From: Amycolatopsis camponoti
GTDB taxonomy: Bacteria > Actinomycetota > Actinomycetes > Mycobacteriales > Pseudonocardiaceae
NCBI RefSeq assembly: GCF_902497555.1
Contig: NZ_CABVGP010000002.1
Location: 1,190,501-1,254,500 of the forward strand
Direction of reading: 5' to 3'
Length of the DNA: 64,000 nt
Shown here: positions 25,508 through 34,861 of the stretch, one piece after another
Layout: each line of letters starts with the position of its first letter
How positions within the stretch are numbered: the stretch's first letter is position 1
Program-made: the position numbers and the translations under genes
Notes under the pieces: model-generated
Told to the model about the DNA's origin: nothing
The model's input: the letters and a program-made list of their open reading frames with translations, nothing else
Database searches by the model: none

Positions 25508-25617
25508 GGGCATCACGTGTGATTGGCGGGGCATCACTCGTGATTGGAGGGGCATCGAACGTGATGCCCCTCCAATCACGCGTGTGTCCCCTCTGATCAC
25601 GCGTGATGCCCCGGTTT
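25508..25617. repeat. 21-nt tandem repeats with an 18-bp hairpin (array B)
   Basis: Units start at 25508, 25529 and 25550 (21-nt period; the first two agree at 18 of 21 positions, core GGGCATCACnnGTGATTGG). CGTGATTGGAGGGGCATC (25539-25556) pairs perfectly with 25563-25580 around the loop GAACGT, and further inverted partial copies run to about 25613. The array fills the gap between the GMC gene and the AhpD-like gene, so it may act as a terminator or mRNA barrier. The word CGTGATTGRAGGG is shared with array C at 51707. Confidence 0.8.
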
Positions 25618-25629
25618 CTAGGAGGAAGC

Positions 25630-26700
25630 ATGGCGCCGGGAGTGGTGCGGGTCGCGCTGCGGCGGACGCTGCGGGACGTGAAGTACGTCGAGGCCGTGCG
25701 GCCGCGGCGAGCGCGGGGGCTCGTGCGGGACGTCTACCGGCAGGTGGAGCGGGACTTCGGGATGCTCGCGCCGCCCCTCGCGCTGCACTCGCCCGCGCCG
25801 GACGTGCTCGCCGCGGTGTGGCTGATGCTGCGCGAGTCGCTGGTCGCGGGCGGGACGGCGAGCCGGGCCGACAAGGAGGTCGTCGCGGCCGCGGTGTCGG
25901 CGGCGAACTCGTGCCCGTACTGCGTCGAGGTGCACGCCATGGCGCTCGCGTCGCTGGGGGAGCCGGGCGCCGCCGCGGCCATCGAGGCCGGCGATGCCGG
26001 GGCCATCGCGGACCGGGACACGCGGGCGCTGGCGGCGTGGGCGCGGGGCGAGGGACGGCTGCCCGCCGACGTCCCGGCGACCACCGCCGCCGAGTTCACC
26101 GCCGTGGCCGTCGCGTTCCACTACCTCAACCGGGTGGTGAGTGTGTTCCTCGGCCCGTCGCCGCTGCCGGCCGCCGTTCCGGCGTCCGCGCGGGCGAAGG
26201 CCAAGGCGGTGCTGGGAACCCTGCTCCGGCCGGAGGGCGCGCCGCCGCCCGGGGACGCGCTGGGTCTGCTCCCGCCCGCCCCCGCCGACGGTCCCGGCTG
26301 GGCACCCCCGGGCGGCACCCTCTCCGACGCCTTCGCGCGCGCCGCGGCGGCGATCGAAGCCGCCGGGGAGCGCTCGGTGCCGCCCCGGGTGCGGGACCTC
26401 GTCCGTCGCGAGCTCAAGGCCTGGGACGGGAAACCGCCCGGGCTGAGCCGCGCCTGGGCCGAGCCGGTGCTCGCCGAGCTGCCCGCGGGCGAACGCGCGG
26501 CCGGCCGGCTCGCGCTGTTCACCGCCAAGGCGGCCTACCAGGTCGACGCGCCGGACGTGGCCGCCGTCCGTCCGGAAAGGACGGACGATCGCGCCCTGGT
26601 GGAGCTGGTGTCGTGGGCGGCTCTCACCGCGGCCGTGGCGGCCGCCGAGCGGCTGCCGCACCGCCCGCGAAGAGAAGACTCCGCAGGTCGGCGCGGGTGA
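25630..26700 (+). CDS. AhpD/carboxymuconolactone decarboxylase-like protein
   Basis: 356 aa. Residues about 75-115 hold the AhpD-like helix with the redox pair in NSCPYCVEVHAMAL, preceded by DKEVVAAAVSAA. In this superfamily CxxC plus a nearby His gives peroxidase or disulfide activity. The second half (about 190-350) is a repeat-like helical region that ends with another AhpD-like helix set lacking Cys. It has a strong AGGAGGAAGC site before ATG. A role in protecting against reactive core or in core oxidation is inference; it may correspond to an accessory protein of the enediyne cassette. Confidence 0.75.
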   Translation: MAPGVVRVALRRTLRDVKYVEAVRPRRARGLVRDVYRQVERDFGMLAPPLALHSPAPDVLAAVWLMLRESLVAGGTASRADKEVVAAAVSAANSCPYCVEVHAMALASLGEPGAAAAIEAGDAGAIADRDTRALAAWARGEGRLPADVPATTAAEFTAVAVAFHYLNRVVSVFLGPSPLPAAVPASARAKAKAVLGTLLRPEGAPPPGDALGLLPPAPADGPGWAPPGGTLSDAFARAAAAIEAAGERSVPPRVRDLVRRELKAWDGKPPGLSRAWAEPVLAELPAGERAAGRLALFTAKAAYQVDAPDVAAVRPERTDDRALVELVSWAALTAAVAAAERLPHRPRREDSAGRRG

Positions 26701-26929
26701 TGATCGAAAGGTCGGATCGCCGGCCGGGGCGCGCAGCACCGGGACACACCGCAACGGACCCGGTTCCTGACGCCGCCCCGCGGATCCGATCGACCGGCGG
26801 TCGCCGCACGGTGGCTCTTCACCCCCGCCACCACCGCGGCGGCCGCCGGCTCAGCATCTTTCGGGGGTCCGGGTGGCGGAGCCCCGGTTGTCACGAAAAA
26901 CGACGTCGCACCGGTGAGAGGACAGACAG
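26701..26929. other. 229-bp intergenic region
   Basis: No gene supported. It separates the AhpD-like and TIGR03084-like genes and could contain a promoter; no clear element was recognised. Confidence 0.3.
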
Positions 26930-27727
26930 GTGACTGACACCAAGGGCGTGATCAACGACCTGACCGCCGAGGCCGCCGAGGTGGACGCCCTCGTCGCCGG
27001 TCTCCCCGAAGCCGGGTGGGACACCCCGAGCCCGGCGCCGGGCTGGGCGGTGAAGCACCAGATCGCGCACCTCGCGTTCATCTTCCGGATCGCCGGCCTC
27101 GCGGCCGCGCAGCCGGCGGCGTTCGTCGAGATGACCAAGGCGGTCGAGTCCGTCGGCTTCGAGAACGCCGTCGAAGGCGCGCTGCAGGAGTTCGTCCACG
27201 ACCCGGCCGAGGTACTGCTGACCCGCTGGCGCGCCGAGCGCGACGCCGGGATCAAGTCGCTCGCCGCCGTCCCCGGCGACCAGCTGGTGCCGTGGCTGGT
27301 GAACCCGCTGCCGCCGTACGTGCTGGCCTGCGCCGGGATGATGGAGCTCTTCGGCCACGGCCAGGACATCGCCGACGCGCTGGGCGTGCGGCTCGAGCGC
27401 ACCGACCGGATCAAGCACCTCGTCGGGTTCGCCGTCCGGGTCCGGGACTTCGGCTACGAGGCGCGGAACCTGACGCCGCCGTCGGAGGAGTTCCGGTACG
27501 AGCTCACCGCGCCCTCGGGCGCGCTCTGGACGTTCGGCCCCGCCGACGCCGACCAGCGGGTGAGCGGCAGCGCCGAGGACTTCTGCCTGCTCGTCACCCG
27601 GCGGCGGCACCGCTACGACCTCGACATCCGGGCGAAGGGCACGGTGGCCGACCAGTGGCTCGACATCGCCCAGGCCTACCGCGGGCCGGCTGGCCAGGGC
27701 CGCCGTCCCGGCCAGTTCGACGCCTGA
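26930..27727 (+). CDS. TIGR03084-like DinB/maleylpyruvate-isomerase-fold protein
   Basis: 265 aa. N-terminal DinB-like motif TPSPAPGWAVKHQIAHLAFI supplies a His near the expected metal-binding site; GHGQDIADALGVRL and GSAEDFCLLVTRRR are shared with the 11265-11927 product. The superfamily uses a metal and often mycothiol as cofactor. In this setting it may act in enediyne core maturation or self-protection by thiol chemistry (inference). Start GTG 26930 has GAGAGGA about 8 bases upstream. Confidence 0.8.
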   Translation: MTDTKGVINDLTAEAAEVDALVAGLPEAGWDTPSPAPGWAVKHQIAHLAFIFRIAGLAAAQPAAFVEMTKAVESVGFENAVEGALQEFVHDPAEVLLTRWRAERDAGIKSLAAVPGDQLVPWLVNPLPPYVLACAGMMELFGHGQDIADALGVRLERTDRIKHLVGFAVRVRDFGYEARNLTPPSEEFRYELTAPSGALWTFGPADADQRVSGSAEDFCLLVTRRRHRYDLDIRAKGTVADQWLDIAQAYRGPAGQGRRPGQFDA

Positions 27728-28005
27728 CCGGGTCCGGCCAAGCCTGACATGTCCTGAGTGGACAGTGAAAATCGTTGTCCCAGCGTGCTGACGTACGGGC
27801 CGGGGCAGGGAGAAAGAAGACGGTCCGCACCGACGGGGAGATGCTGGATCCCGGCGGTCCGGTGGACCGGTGGAACCGGGCAGCGGCGCCGCCGCCGCCC
27901 GTGGACGACAGACCGGCGCAGGGACCCCGTTCCCGCGCCGGAGGACAGCGGGGACCTGATGGTTCCGGTGATACGGGGCTCGAGAGCCAGTGGGAGTGCG
28001 GTGGC
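27728..28005. promoter_or_regulatory. 278-bp region upstream of the PKS gene
   Basis: No gene supported. The frame of the PKS stays open through it, but family alignment and GGGAG at 27992-27996 favour the ATG at 28006. It probably carries the PKSE promoter; no consensus was assigned. Confidence 0.35.
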
Positions 28006-31000
28006 ATGAGCGTAGAGCGGATTTCGATCGTCGGTATCGGTCTCCGGTACCCCGACGCGAGTTCTCCGGAGGAGCTCTGGGAAAACGTGCTGGCCGGGCG
28101 CCGGGCGTTCCGCAGGCTGCCGGACGAACGGATGAACCGGGCGGACTACTATTCGCCCGACCCGAAGGCACCAGACCGCTTCTACGCCCAGAAGGCGGCG
28201 GTGCTGCGGGACTACGAGTTCGACCGGGTCGCGCACAAGGTCGCCGGCAGCACCTTCCGGGCGACCGACACGACGCACTGGCTCGCGCTCGACGTCGCCG
28301 CCGCGGCCCTCGCGGACGCCGGCTTCGGCGAGGGTGACGGTGCCCCGCGGCAGAACACCGGTGTCGTCATCGGCAACAGCCTCACCGGCGAGTTCTCCCG
28401 CGCCAACATCATGCGGCTGCGCTGGCCGTACGTCCGCCGCACGGTCGCGGCGGCGCTGAGCTCCCGCGGCTGGGAGGACGAGGACACCGCGAGCTTCCTG
28501 CGCGAGCTGGAGATCCAGTACAAGGAGCCGTTCCCCGAGATCAACGAGGACAGCCTCGCCGGTGGCCTGGCGAACACCATCGCCGGCCGCGTCTGCAACC
28601 ACTTCGACTTCGCCGGCGGCGGGTACACCGTCGACGGCGCCTGCTCGTCCTCGCTGCTGTCCGTGGTCACCGCGGCCAACGCGCTCGCCCAGGGCGACCT
28701 CGACCTCGCCATCGCCGGCGGCGTCGACCTCTCGATCGACCCGTTCGAGGTGATCGGCTTCGCGAAGACCGGCGCGCTGGCCAAGCGCGAGATGAAGGTC
28801 TACGACGCCGACTCCAACGGCTTCTGGCCCGGTGAGGGCTCGGGCATGCTCGTCCTGATGCGCGAGAGCGACGCGCTGGAGCAGGGCAAGCGGATCTACG
28901 CGTCGATCGGTGGCTGGGGCGTCTCCTCCGACGGCAAGGGCGGCATCACCCGGCCCGAAGCCGCCGGGCACCGGCTCGCCCTGAAGCGCGCCTACGACCG
29001 CGCGGGCTACGGCGTCGAGACCGTCTCCTACTTCGAAGGACACGGCACCGGCACCGCGCTGGGCGACGCCACCGAGATCGAGGCGCTCTCCACCGCCCGC
29101 CGCGACGCCGACCCGCTGGCCAAGCCGGCCGCGTTGTCGACCATCAAGGGCAACATCGGGCACACCAAGGCCGCGGCCGGCGTCGCCGGCCTGATCAAGG
29201 CGACGCTGGCGGTGTACCACCAGGTCATCCCGCCCGCCACCGGCCACTACGAGCCGCACGAGTCGCTGACCGGCACGTCGGCCCGGATGTACGTCCCGCG
29301 CGACCCGGCGCTCTGGCCCGCGGACCAGCCGGTCCGCGCCGGGGTCTCGGCGATGGGCTTCGGCGGCATCAACTCCCACGTCACGGTCACCGAGGCGCCG
29401 ACCGCGGCCCGCCGCCGCGAGCTCGACGAGCGGGCCCGCACGCTGGTCGCCGGGCGGCAGGACGCCGAGCTGCTGCTGTTCGACGCCGACGACGTCGCGA
29501 CCCTGCGCGGCGACATCGCCGCGGCGCTGGAGGTTGTGCCCAAGCTGTCGTTCGCCGAGCTGACCGACCTCGCCGGCGAGCTGGCCGGGAAGCTGGCCGG
29601 CCGCTCGGTGCGCGCCGCGGTCGTCGCGGCCAACCCGGAGCACGCCGAGCGCAAGCTGACGAAGCTCCTGGAGCAGCTGGAATCCGGCGACTCGATCTTC
29701 GACTCCGCCGACGGCATCTTCGCGAGCAGCCGCGGCTCCGCGCCGAAGATCGGCTACCTGTTCCCCGGTCAGGGATCGGGACGCGGTGGCGACAGCGCGC
29801 TGCGCCGCCGGTTCACCGCGGCCGACGAGATCTTCCGCGCCGCGGGGCTGCCCGCGAGCGGCGACCAGGTCGCCACCGAAGTGGCCCAGCCGCGGATCGT
29901 CACCGGTTCGCTGGCCGCGCTGCGCGTGCTGCGCTCGTTCGGCATCGAAGCGTCGACGGCCACCGGCCACAGCCTCGGCGAGCTGACCTCCCTGCACTGG
30001 GGCGGCGCGCTCGACGAGCGCGGGCTGCTGGAGCTGGCGAAGGTCCGCGGCAAGGTGATGGCCTCGACGACCGGTGACGGCACCGGCGCGATGGCCGGCA
30101 TCGCCGCCTCACCGGGTCGCGTCGAAGAACTGGGCCTGGGCGACGACGTCGTCATCGCCGGGTACAACGCGCCCGAGCAGACCGTGATCTCCGGGCCGGC
30201 CCCGGCGATCGACAAGATCGTCGCCCGGGCCAAGGCCCAGGGCGTCGGCGCGACCCGGATCAAGGTCTCGCACGCCTTCCACTCGCCGGCGGTCGAGCCC
30301 GCCGCGAACGCGATGACCGAGAAGCTGGGCGAATTCTCCTTCTCCCGGCTCGAGCGGCCGGTCGTCTCGACCGTCAGCGGCGATGTGCTGCACGCCGCCG
30401 AGAACCTGCCCGAGCTGCTGCGCGACCAGATCGTGCTGCCGGTCCGCTTCCGCGAAGCCGCCGCCAAGGTGGCCGAGCGCAGCGACCTGGTGGTCGAGGT
30501 CGGCCCCGGCCGGGTGTTGACCGGGCTGTTCGAGGAGATCGCCCCGCAGACGCCGGTGCTCGCGATCGACACGGACAACGCGTCGCTGCAGGCCCTGCTG
30601 CGGGTCGTCGGCGCGGCGTTCGCGCTCGGTGCGCCGATCTCGACCGAGGCGCTGTTCGAAGGCCGTGTCGTGCGCGCCCTGCCCGCCGACGGGGTGTTCA
30701 GCTTCCTGGCCAGCCCGTGCGAGGCGGCGCCGTCGATCGACAGCGAGCTGGCCGCCGAACTGGCCGCGGAGAAGGCGCAGGCCGCGGACGCCGACGCCGG
30801 GACCGCGGAAGGCGACTCCGGCTCGACGCTGGACCTGCTGCGCAAGCTCGCCGCCGAGCGCGTCGAGCTGCCGCTGGAGGCCGTCACGGCCGACACCCAC
30901 CCGCTCGACGACCTGCACCTGTCGTCGATCACGGTCGGGCAGCTGGTCAACGACGTCACCCGGGCGCTGGGCCGGCCCGCGCTGGAAGGCATGCCGAACT

Positions 31001-33831
31001 TCGCGACGGTGTGCCTCGGTGAGCTCGCCGAGATGATCGACGAGCTGGCGCAGACGGCCAAGCCGACCGACAGCCACGTCGGCGAAGCCCCGGGCGTCGG
31101 GCCGTGGGTCCGGCCGTTCGCGGTCGAGTACGTACCCGCGCCGCGGCCGACCGCCGACCTCACGCCCGGCGCCGGCCGCGCCGAGTGGCAGGTCTTCGCC
31201 ACCCCGCGGCACCCGCTGGCCGAACCGCTGAAGGCCGCGCTCGCCGCGTCCGGCACCGGGGACGGCGTGCTGCTCTGCCTGCCCGCGGACTGCGACTCCA
31301 GCCACGTCGGGTTGTTCCTCGACGCCGGCCGCGCCGTCATGGCCGCCCCCAACGGCACGCGCTTCGTGGTCGTGCACCACGGCTACGGCGCGGCCGGCCT
31401 GGCCCGGACCCTGCGGCTCGAGGACCCGTCGGCGAAGACGACCATCATCGACTTCGCGGACCCGGCACCGTCCGATGTGGACGCGGTCGCGGAAGCCGTG
31501 CACACCGTGGTGGCCGAGGTCGCCGCGACCACGGACTTCACCGAAGCCCGCTACGGCGCCGACGGTGGCCGTACGGTGCCGCGGCTGTCCGCGCTGGCCG
31601 CGCCGAAGCCCGGCCCGATCCGCGACTCGCTGGACTCGACCGACGTCCTGCTCGTCACCGGTGGCGGCAAGGGCATCACCGCGGAGAGCGCGCTGGCGCT
31701 GGCCAAGGACTCCGGGGCCAAGCTGGCCCTGCTCGGGCGCAGCGACCCGGAGACCGACACCGAGCTGGCCGAGAACCTCGACCGCATGGAGGCGGCGGGC
31801 ATCCGCTACCGCTACGAGCGCGCCGACGTCACCAGCGCCCCGCAGATCGCCGAGGCGGTCGCCCGGGTCCAGGCCGACCTCGGCCCGGTCACGGCGGTCC
31901 TCCACGGCGCGGGCCGCAACGAGCCGGCCGCCCTCTTCTCCCTGACCGAGGACAGCTTCCGCAAGACCCTCGCGCCGAAGATCGGCGGGCTCAACGCGGT
32001 GCTCGCCGCGGTGGACCAGGACCGCATCAAGCTCCTGGTCACCTTCGGCAGCATCATCGGCCGGGCGGGCCTGCGCGGCGAAGCGCACTACGCCACGGCG
32101 AACGACTGGATGACCGAGCTGACCCTGCGCTTCGGCCAGGAACACCCGCAGGCGCGGGCGATCGCGCTGGAGTGGTCGGTCTGGTCGGGCACCGGCATGG
32201 GCGAGAAGCTGGGCGTCGTGTCCGCCCTGATGCGGGACGGCATCACGCCGATCCCCACCGAGGAGGGCATCACCATCCTCCGCCAGGTGCTGGCCGACCC
32301 GGCCGCGCCGCCGGTCCTGGTGGTCTGCGGCCGCACGTCGGGCCTGGCCACGCTGCCGATCCAGAAGCGCGAGCTGCCGCTGACCCGGTTCGTCGACCGC
32401 GCGGTCGTGCACTACCCGGGCGTCGAGCTGATCACCGAGGCCGACCTGTCCGACGGTGCCGACCCGTACCTGACCGACCACCTGCTCGACGGGCAGCTGC
32501 TGTTCCCGGCGGTCCTGGGCATGGAGGCCATGACGCAGGCCGCGGCGGCGACGCTGGACCGCACCGGCACCCCGGTGCTCTCCGACGTCGAGTTCCTCCG
32601 GCCGATCATCGTCTCGCCGGGCGGGTCGACCACGGTCCGGCTGGCCACGCTGGCCCGCGACGCCGACACCGTCGACGTCGTGATCCGCAGTGACGAGACC
32701 GGCTTCAGCGCCGACCACTTCAAGGCGCGGCTGAGCTTCGCCCGGCCGGACCAGCTCGGCGAGTGCGTGCCCCGCGACGTCGCGCTGCCGCCGGTCCCGG
32801 TGGAGCCGATCAGCGAGCTGTACGGCTCGGTCCTGTTCCAGGGCAAGCGGTTCCAGCGGGTCCTCGGCTACCGGCGGGCGAGCGCCCGGCACGCCGTGGC
32901 GGAGATCTCGACCAACGCGGACCACTACTGGTTCGCCCCGTTCCTCCCGCAGGAGCGGCTGCTGGCCGACCCGGGCACCCGGGACGCGATGATGCACGCG
33001 ATCCAGTGCTGCGTCCCGGACGCGACGCTGCTGCCGCAGGGCATCGAGAAGCTGTACCTGGCCGAACCGGGCCGCCAGCACGACGAGTACGTCCTGCTGG
33101 ACGCGAAGGAACGCCTCCAGGACGGGGACAGCTACATCTACGACCTCGACGTGCGCAACCCGGACGGGACGCTGGTCGAGCGCTGGGAAGGCCTGAAGCT
33201 GCGCGCCGTCCGCAAGCGCGACGGCGCCGGGCCGTGGGTCCCCTCGATGCTCGGGTCCTATGTGGAGCGTGCCTGCGAGCGGCTGCTCGGCGGGACGCGG
33301 TCGGTGGTCCTCGAGCCCGACCCCGCCGGACGGCCCGCCGAAGGCATCGCCGAGCGGAGGGCGCAGACCGCGCTCGCCGCGGGCCGCGCGCTCGACCGGC
33401 CGGTCGAGGTCCGCTACCGCCCCGACGGCAAGCCGGAGTGCGACGGCGTGCAGGTGAACGCGTCGCACACTTCGGAGCTGACCCTCGTGGTCGCCGGCGA
33501 GAACCAGGTCGCCTGCGACATCGAGACGGCGATCGAACGCACCGAAGAGGACTGGGCCGGGCTGCTGGGCGAGGAGCTCCTCGCCCTCGGCCGGCTGCTG
33601 GCCGCGGACACCGGCGAACCGATCAGCGTGGCCAACACGCGGGTCTGGAGCGCGCTGGAGTGCGTCCGCAAGACCGGCTCGATGACCCAGGCCCTCACCG
33701 TGCGCCAGGTCGACGCCGACGGGTGGGCGCTGCTCGCCTCCGGTGGGGCCCGGATCGCCACCTGGTCGACCACCGTCAACGACCGGACCGACCCGATCGT
33801 CTTCGCCGTGCTCCACGCAGAGGGGAACTGA
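28006..33831 (+). CDS. pksE: Iterative enediyne polyketide synthase PKSE (KS-AT-ACP-KR-DH-PPTase)
   Basis: 1941 aa. It builds the linear polyene precursor of the enediyne core from malonyl units while remaining on one chain. KS, residues 1 to about 450: active Cys213 in GACSSS, His346 in EGHGTG, His386 in NIGHTKAA. AT, about 580-880: GHSLGEL with Ser656. ACP, about 935-1010: DDLHLSSITVG with the presumed phosphopantetheine Ser974. KR, about 1205-1440: GGGKGI and Tyr1362 in HYATAND. DH, about 1465-1740: DHLLDGQLLFP with His1492. C-terminal PPTase, about 1750-1941: ACDIE and WSALECVRK, which allows self-activation. All domains appear intact and the length is that of the family. The next gene, TEBC, follows 2 bp downstream. 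The first 77 codons of the longer open frame are not family-like, so ATG 28006 was chosen. Confidence 0.98.
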   Translation: MSVERISIVGIGLRYPDASSPEELWENVLAGRRAFRRLPDERMNRADYYSPDPKAPDRFYAQKAAVLRDYEFDRVAHKVAGSTFRATDTTHWLALDVAAAALADAGFGEGDGAPRQNTGVVIGNSLTGEFSRANIMRLRWPYVRRTVAAALSSRGWEDEDTASFLRELEIQYKEPFPEINEDSLAGGLANTIAGRVCNHFDFAGGGYTVDGACSSSLLSVVTAANALAQGDLDLAIAGGVDLSIDPFEVIGFAKTGALAKREMKVYDADSNGFWPGEGSGMLVLMRESDALEQGKRIYASIGGWGVSSDGKGGITRPEAAGHRLALKRAYDRAGYGVETVSYFEGHGTGTALGDATEIEALSTARRDADPLAKPAALSTIKGNIGHTKAAAGVAGLIKATLAVYHQVIPPATGHYEPHESLTGTSARMYVPRDPALWPADQPVRAGVSAMGFGGINSHVTVTEAPTAARRRELDERARTLVAGRQDAELLLFDADDVATLRGDIAAALEVVPKLSFAELTDLAGELAGKLAGRSVRAAVVAANPEHAERKLTKLLEQLESGDSIFDSADGIFASSRGSAPKIGYLFPGQGSGRGGDSALRRRFTAADEIFRAAGLPASGDQVATEVAQPRIVTGSLAALRVLRSFGIEASTATGHSLGELTSLHWGGALDERGLLELAKVRGKVMASTTGDGTGAMAGIAASPGRVEELGLGDDVVIAGYNAPEQTVISGPAPAIDKIVARAKAQGVGATRIKVSHAFHSPAVEPAANAMTEKLGEFSFSRLERPVVSTVSGDVLHAAENLPELLRDQIVLPVRFREAAAKVAERSDLVVEVGPGRVLTGLFEEIAPQTPVLAIDTDNASLQALLRVVGAAFALGAPISTEALFEGRVVRALPADGVFSFLASPCEAAPSIDSELAAELAAEKAQAADADAGTAEGDSGSTLDLLRKLAAERVELPLEAVTADTHPLDDLHLSSITVGQLVNDVTRALGRPALEGMPNFATVCLGELAEMIDELAQTAKPTDSHVGEAPGVGPWVRPFAVEYVPAPRPTADLTPGAGRAEWQVFATPRHPLAEPLKAALAASGTGDGVLLCLPADCDSSHVGLFLDAGRAVMAAPNGTRFVVVHHGYGAAGLARTLRLEDPSAKTTIIDFADPAPSDVDAVAEAVHTVVAEVAATTDFTEARYGADGGRTVPRLSALAAPKPGPIRDSLDSTDVLLVTGGGKGITAESALALAKDSGAKLALLGRSDPETDTELAENLDRMEAAGIRYRYERADVTSAPQIAEAVARVQADLGPVTAVLHGAGRNEPAALFSLTEDSFRKTLAPKIGGLNAVLAAVDQDRIKLLVTFGSIIGRAGLRGEAHYATANDWMTELTLRFGQEHPQARAIALEWSVWSGTGMGEKLGVVSALMRDGITPIPTEEGITILRQVLADPAAPPVLVVCGRTSGLATLPIQKRELPLTRFVDRAVVHYPGVELITEADLSDGADPYLTDHLLDGQLLFPAVLGMEAMTQAAAATLDRTGTPVLSDVEFLRPIIVSPGGSTTVRLATLARDADTVDVVIRSDETGFSADHFKARLSFARPDQLGECVPRDVALPPVPVEPISELYGSVLFQGKRFQRVLGYRRASARHAVAEISTNADHYWFAPFLPQERLLADPGTRDAMMHAIQCCVPDATLLPQGIEKLYLAEPGRQHDEYVLLDAKERLQDGDSYIYDLDVRNPDGTLVERWEGLKLRAVRKRDGAGPWVPSMLGSYVERACERLLGGTRSVVLEPDPAGRPAEGIAERRAQTALAAGRALDRPVEVRYRPDGKPECDGVQVNASHTSELTLVVAGENQVACDIETAIERTEEDWAGLLGEELLALGRLLAADTGEPISVANTRVWSALECVRKTGSMTQALTVRQVDADGWALLASGGARIATWSTTVNDRTDPIVFAVLHAEGN

Positions 33832-33833
33832 GG

Positions 33834-34283
33834 ATGTCCGACTACTACGAGATCCGCCACACGGTCGGCTTCGAAGAGACCAACCTGGTGGGCAACGTCT
33901 ACTACGTGAACTACGTGCGCTGGCAGGGCCGGTGCCGCGAGATGTTCCTCAAGGAGAAGGCCCCGGCCGTCCTCGAGGAGGTCCGCCACGACCTCAAGCT
34001 GTTCACCCTCAAGGTGGAGTGCGAGTTCTTCGCCGAGATCACCGCGTTCGACGAGCTGTCCATCCGGCTGCGGCTGGAGGAGCTGACCTCGACGCAGATC
34101 CAGTTCGCGTTCGACTACGTCCACCTGCGTGCGGAGGGCGAAGTGCTGGTGGCGCGGGGACGGCAGCGGATCGCCTGCATGCGCGGGCCCAACACGGCCA
34201 CCGTGCCGTCGCGGGTCCCCGAGCAGCTGCGCGAGGCACTGGTTCCCTACGCGACGGCCGCGGTCAACGGCAAGGGAGTCTGA
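33834..34283 (+). CDS. tebC: TEBC enediyne thioesterase (hot-dog fold)
   Basis: 149 aa. Matches the CalE7/SgcE10 hot-dog thioesterases: YEIRHTVGFEETNLVGNVYY at the N-terminus, then YVNYVRWQGRCREMFL. It releases the polyene from PKSE by hydrolysis and is always adjacent to the PKS gene. The gene begins 2 bp after the PKSE stop and ends 2 bp before the flavin reductase start, so all three are one transcript. Confidence 0.97.
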   Translation: MSDYYEIRHTVGFEETNLVGNVYYVNYVRWQGRCREMFLKEKAPAVLEEVRHDLKLFTLKVECEFFAEITAFDELSIRLRLEELTSTQIQFAFDYVHLRAEGEVLVARGRQRIACMRGPNTATVPSRVPEQLREALVPYATAAVNGKGV

Positions 34284-34285
34284 CA

Positions 34286-34849
34286 GTGGGCTACGAATCG
34301 GAGCCTCACGTGCTGAAGCGGCTGCCTACGTCGCCGGCACGCCGCGGCCTCTCGGCCCAGCCGGGACTGCGGCAGGTGATGTCGCAGTTCGCCACCGGGG
34401 TGACGGTGCTGACGGCGGGCGGGGAGGACGCGCACGGCATGACCGCGAACGCGTTCTCGTCGGTGTCGCTGGAACCGCCGATGGTGCTGTGCTGCGTGTC
34501 CAAGGCCGCCCGGATGCACGCCGCGATCGTCACGGCCGGCTCGTTCGGGGTGAACATCCTCGCCGCGGAGCAGCAGGAGACGTCGAAGTACTTCGCCGAC
34601 TGGCGGCGTCCCGACGGGATGGCCCAGTTCGAAGCCGTCGGCTACACGCCCGGCGGCAAGACCGGGGCCCCGCTGCTGAACGGGGCGCTGGCGTGGCTGG
34701 AGTGCGAGCTGGCGCAGGTGCTGGAGGGCGGTGACCACTCGATCTTCCTGGGCCGGGTGCTCGCCACCAGCCGCGGCACCGGCGAGCACGCGCTCGTCTT
34801 CTACGGCGGCGGCTACCACCACGTCGACGGGAAGGCCCGCGCGGCCTGA
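34286..34849 (+). CDS. Flavin reductase (HpaC/SgcE6-like)
   Basis: 187 aa. Flavin_Reduct fold: FATGVTVLTAGGEDAHGMTANAFSS is the diagnostic N-terminal stretch (here by key residues FATGVTV and GMTANAFSSVSL), followed by SFGVNILAAEQ and HSIFLGRV. These enzymes supply FADH2 or FMNH2 to two-component monooxygenases. In C-1027-type clusters the equivalent SgcE6 serves the SgcC hydroxylase; here candidates are the HpaB-type enzyme (54713) and the two acyl-CoA-dehydrogenase-fold oxygenases (49114, 53247). The GTG 34286 start is set by AAGGGAG. Confidence 0.92.
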   Translation: MGYESEPHVLKRLPTSPARRGLSAQPGLRQVMSQFATGVTVLTAGGEDAHGMTANAFSSVSLEPPMVLCCVSKAARMHAAIVTAGSFGVNILAAEQQETSKYFADWRRPDGMAQFEAVGYTPGGKTGAPLLNGALAWLECELAQVLEGGDHSIFLGRVLATSRGTGEHALVFYGGGYHHVDGKARAA

Positions 34850-34861
34850 GAGGGGACGGTC

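Noticed and set aside
25074..25631. Minus-strand ORF with heptad repeats across array B
   Set aside because: Lies mostly antisense to the GMC gene, lacks an RBS, and the heptads arise from the 21-nt DNA period.
27775..28005. 77-codon upstream extension of the PKSE frame
   Set aside because: No family similarity, low-complexity composition and a good RBS at the later ATG 28006, so it is treated as intergenic.
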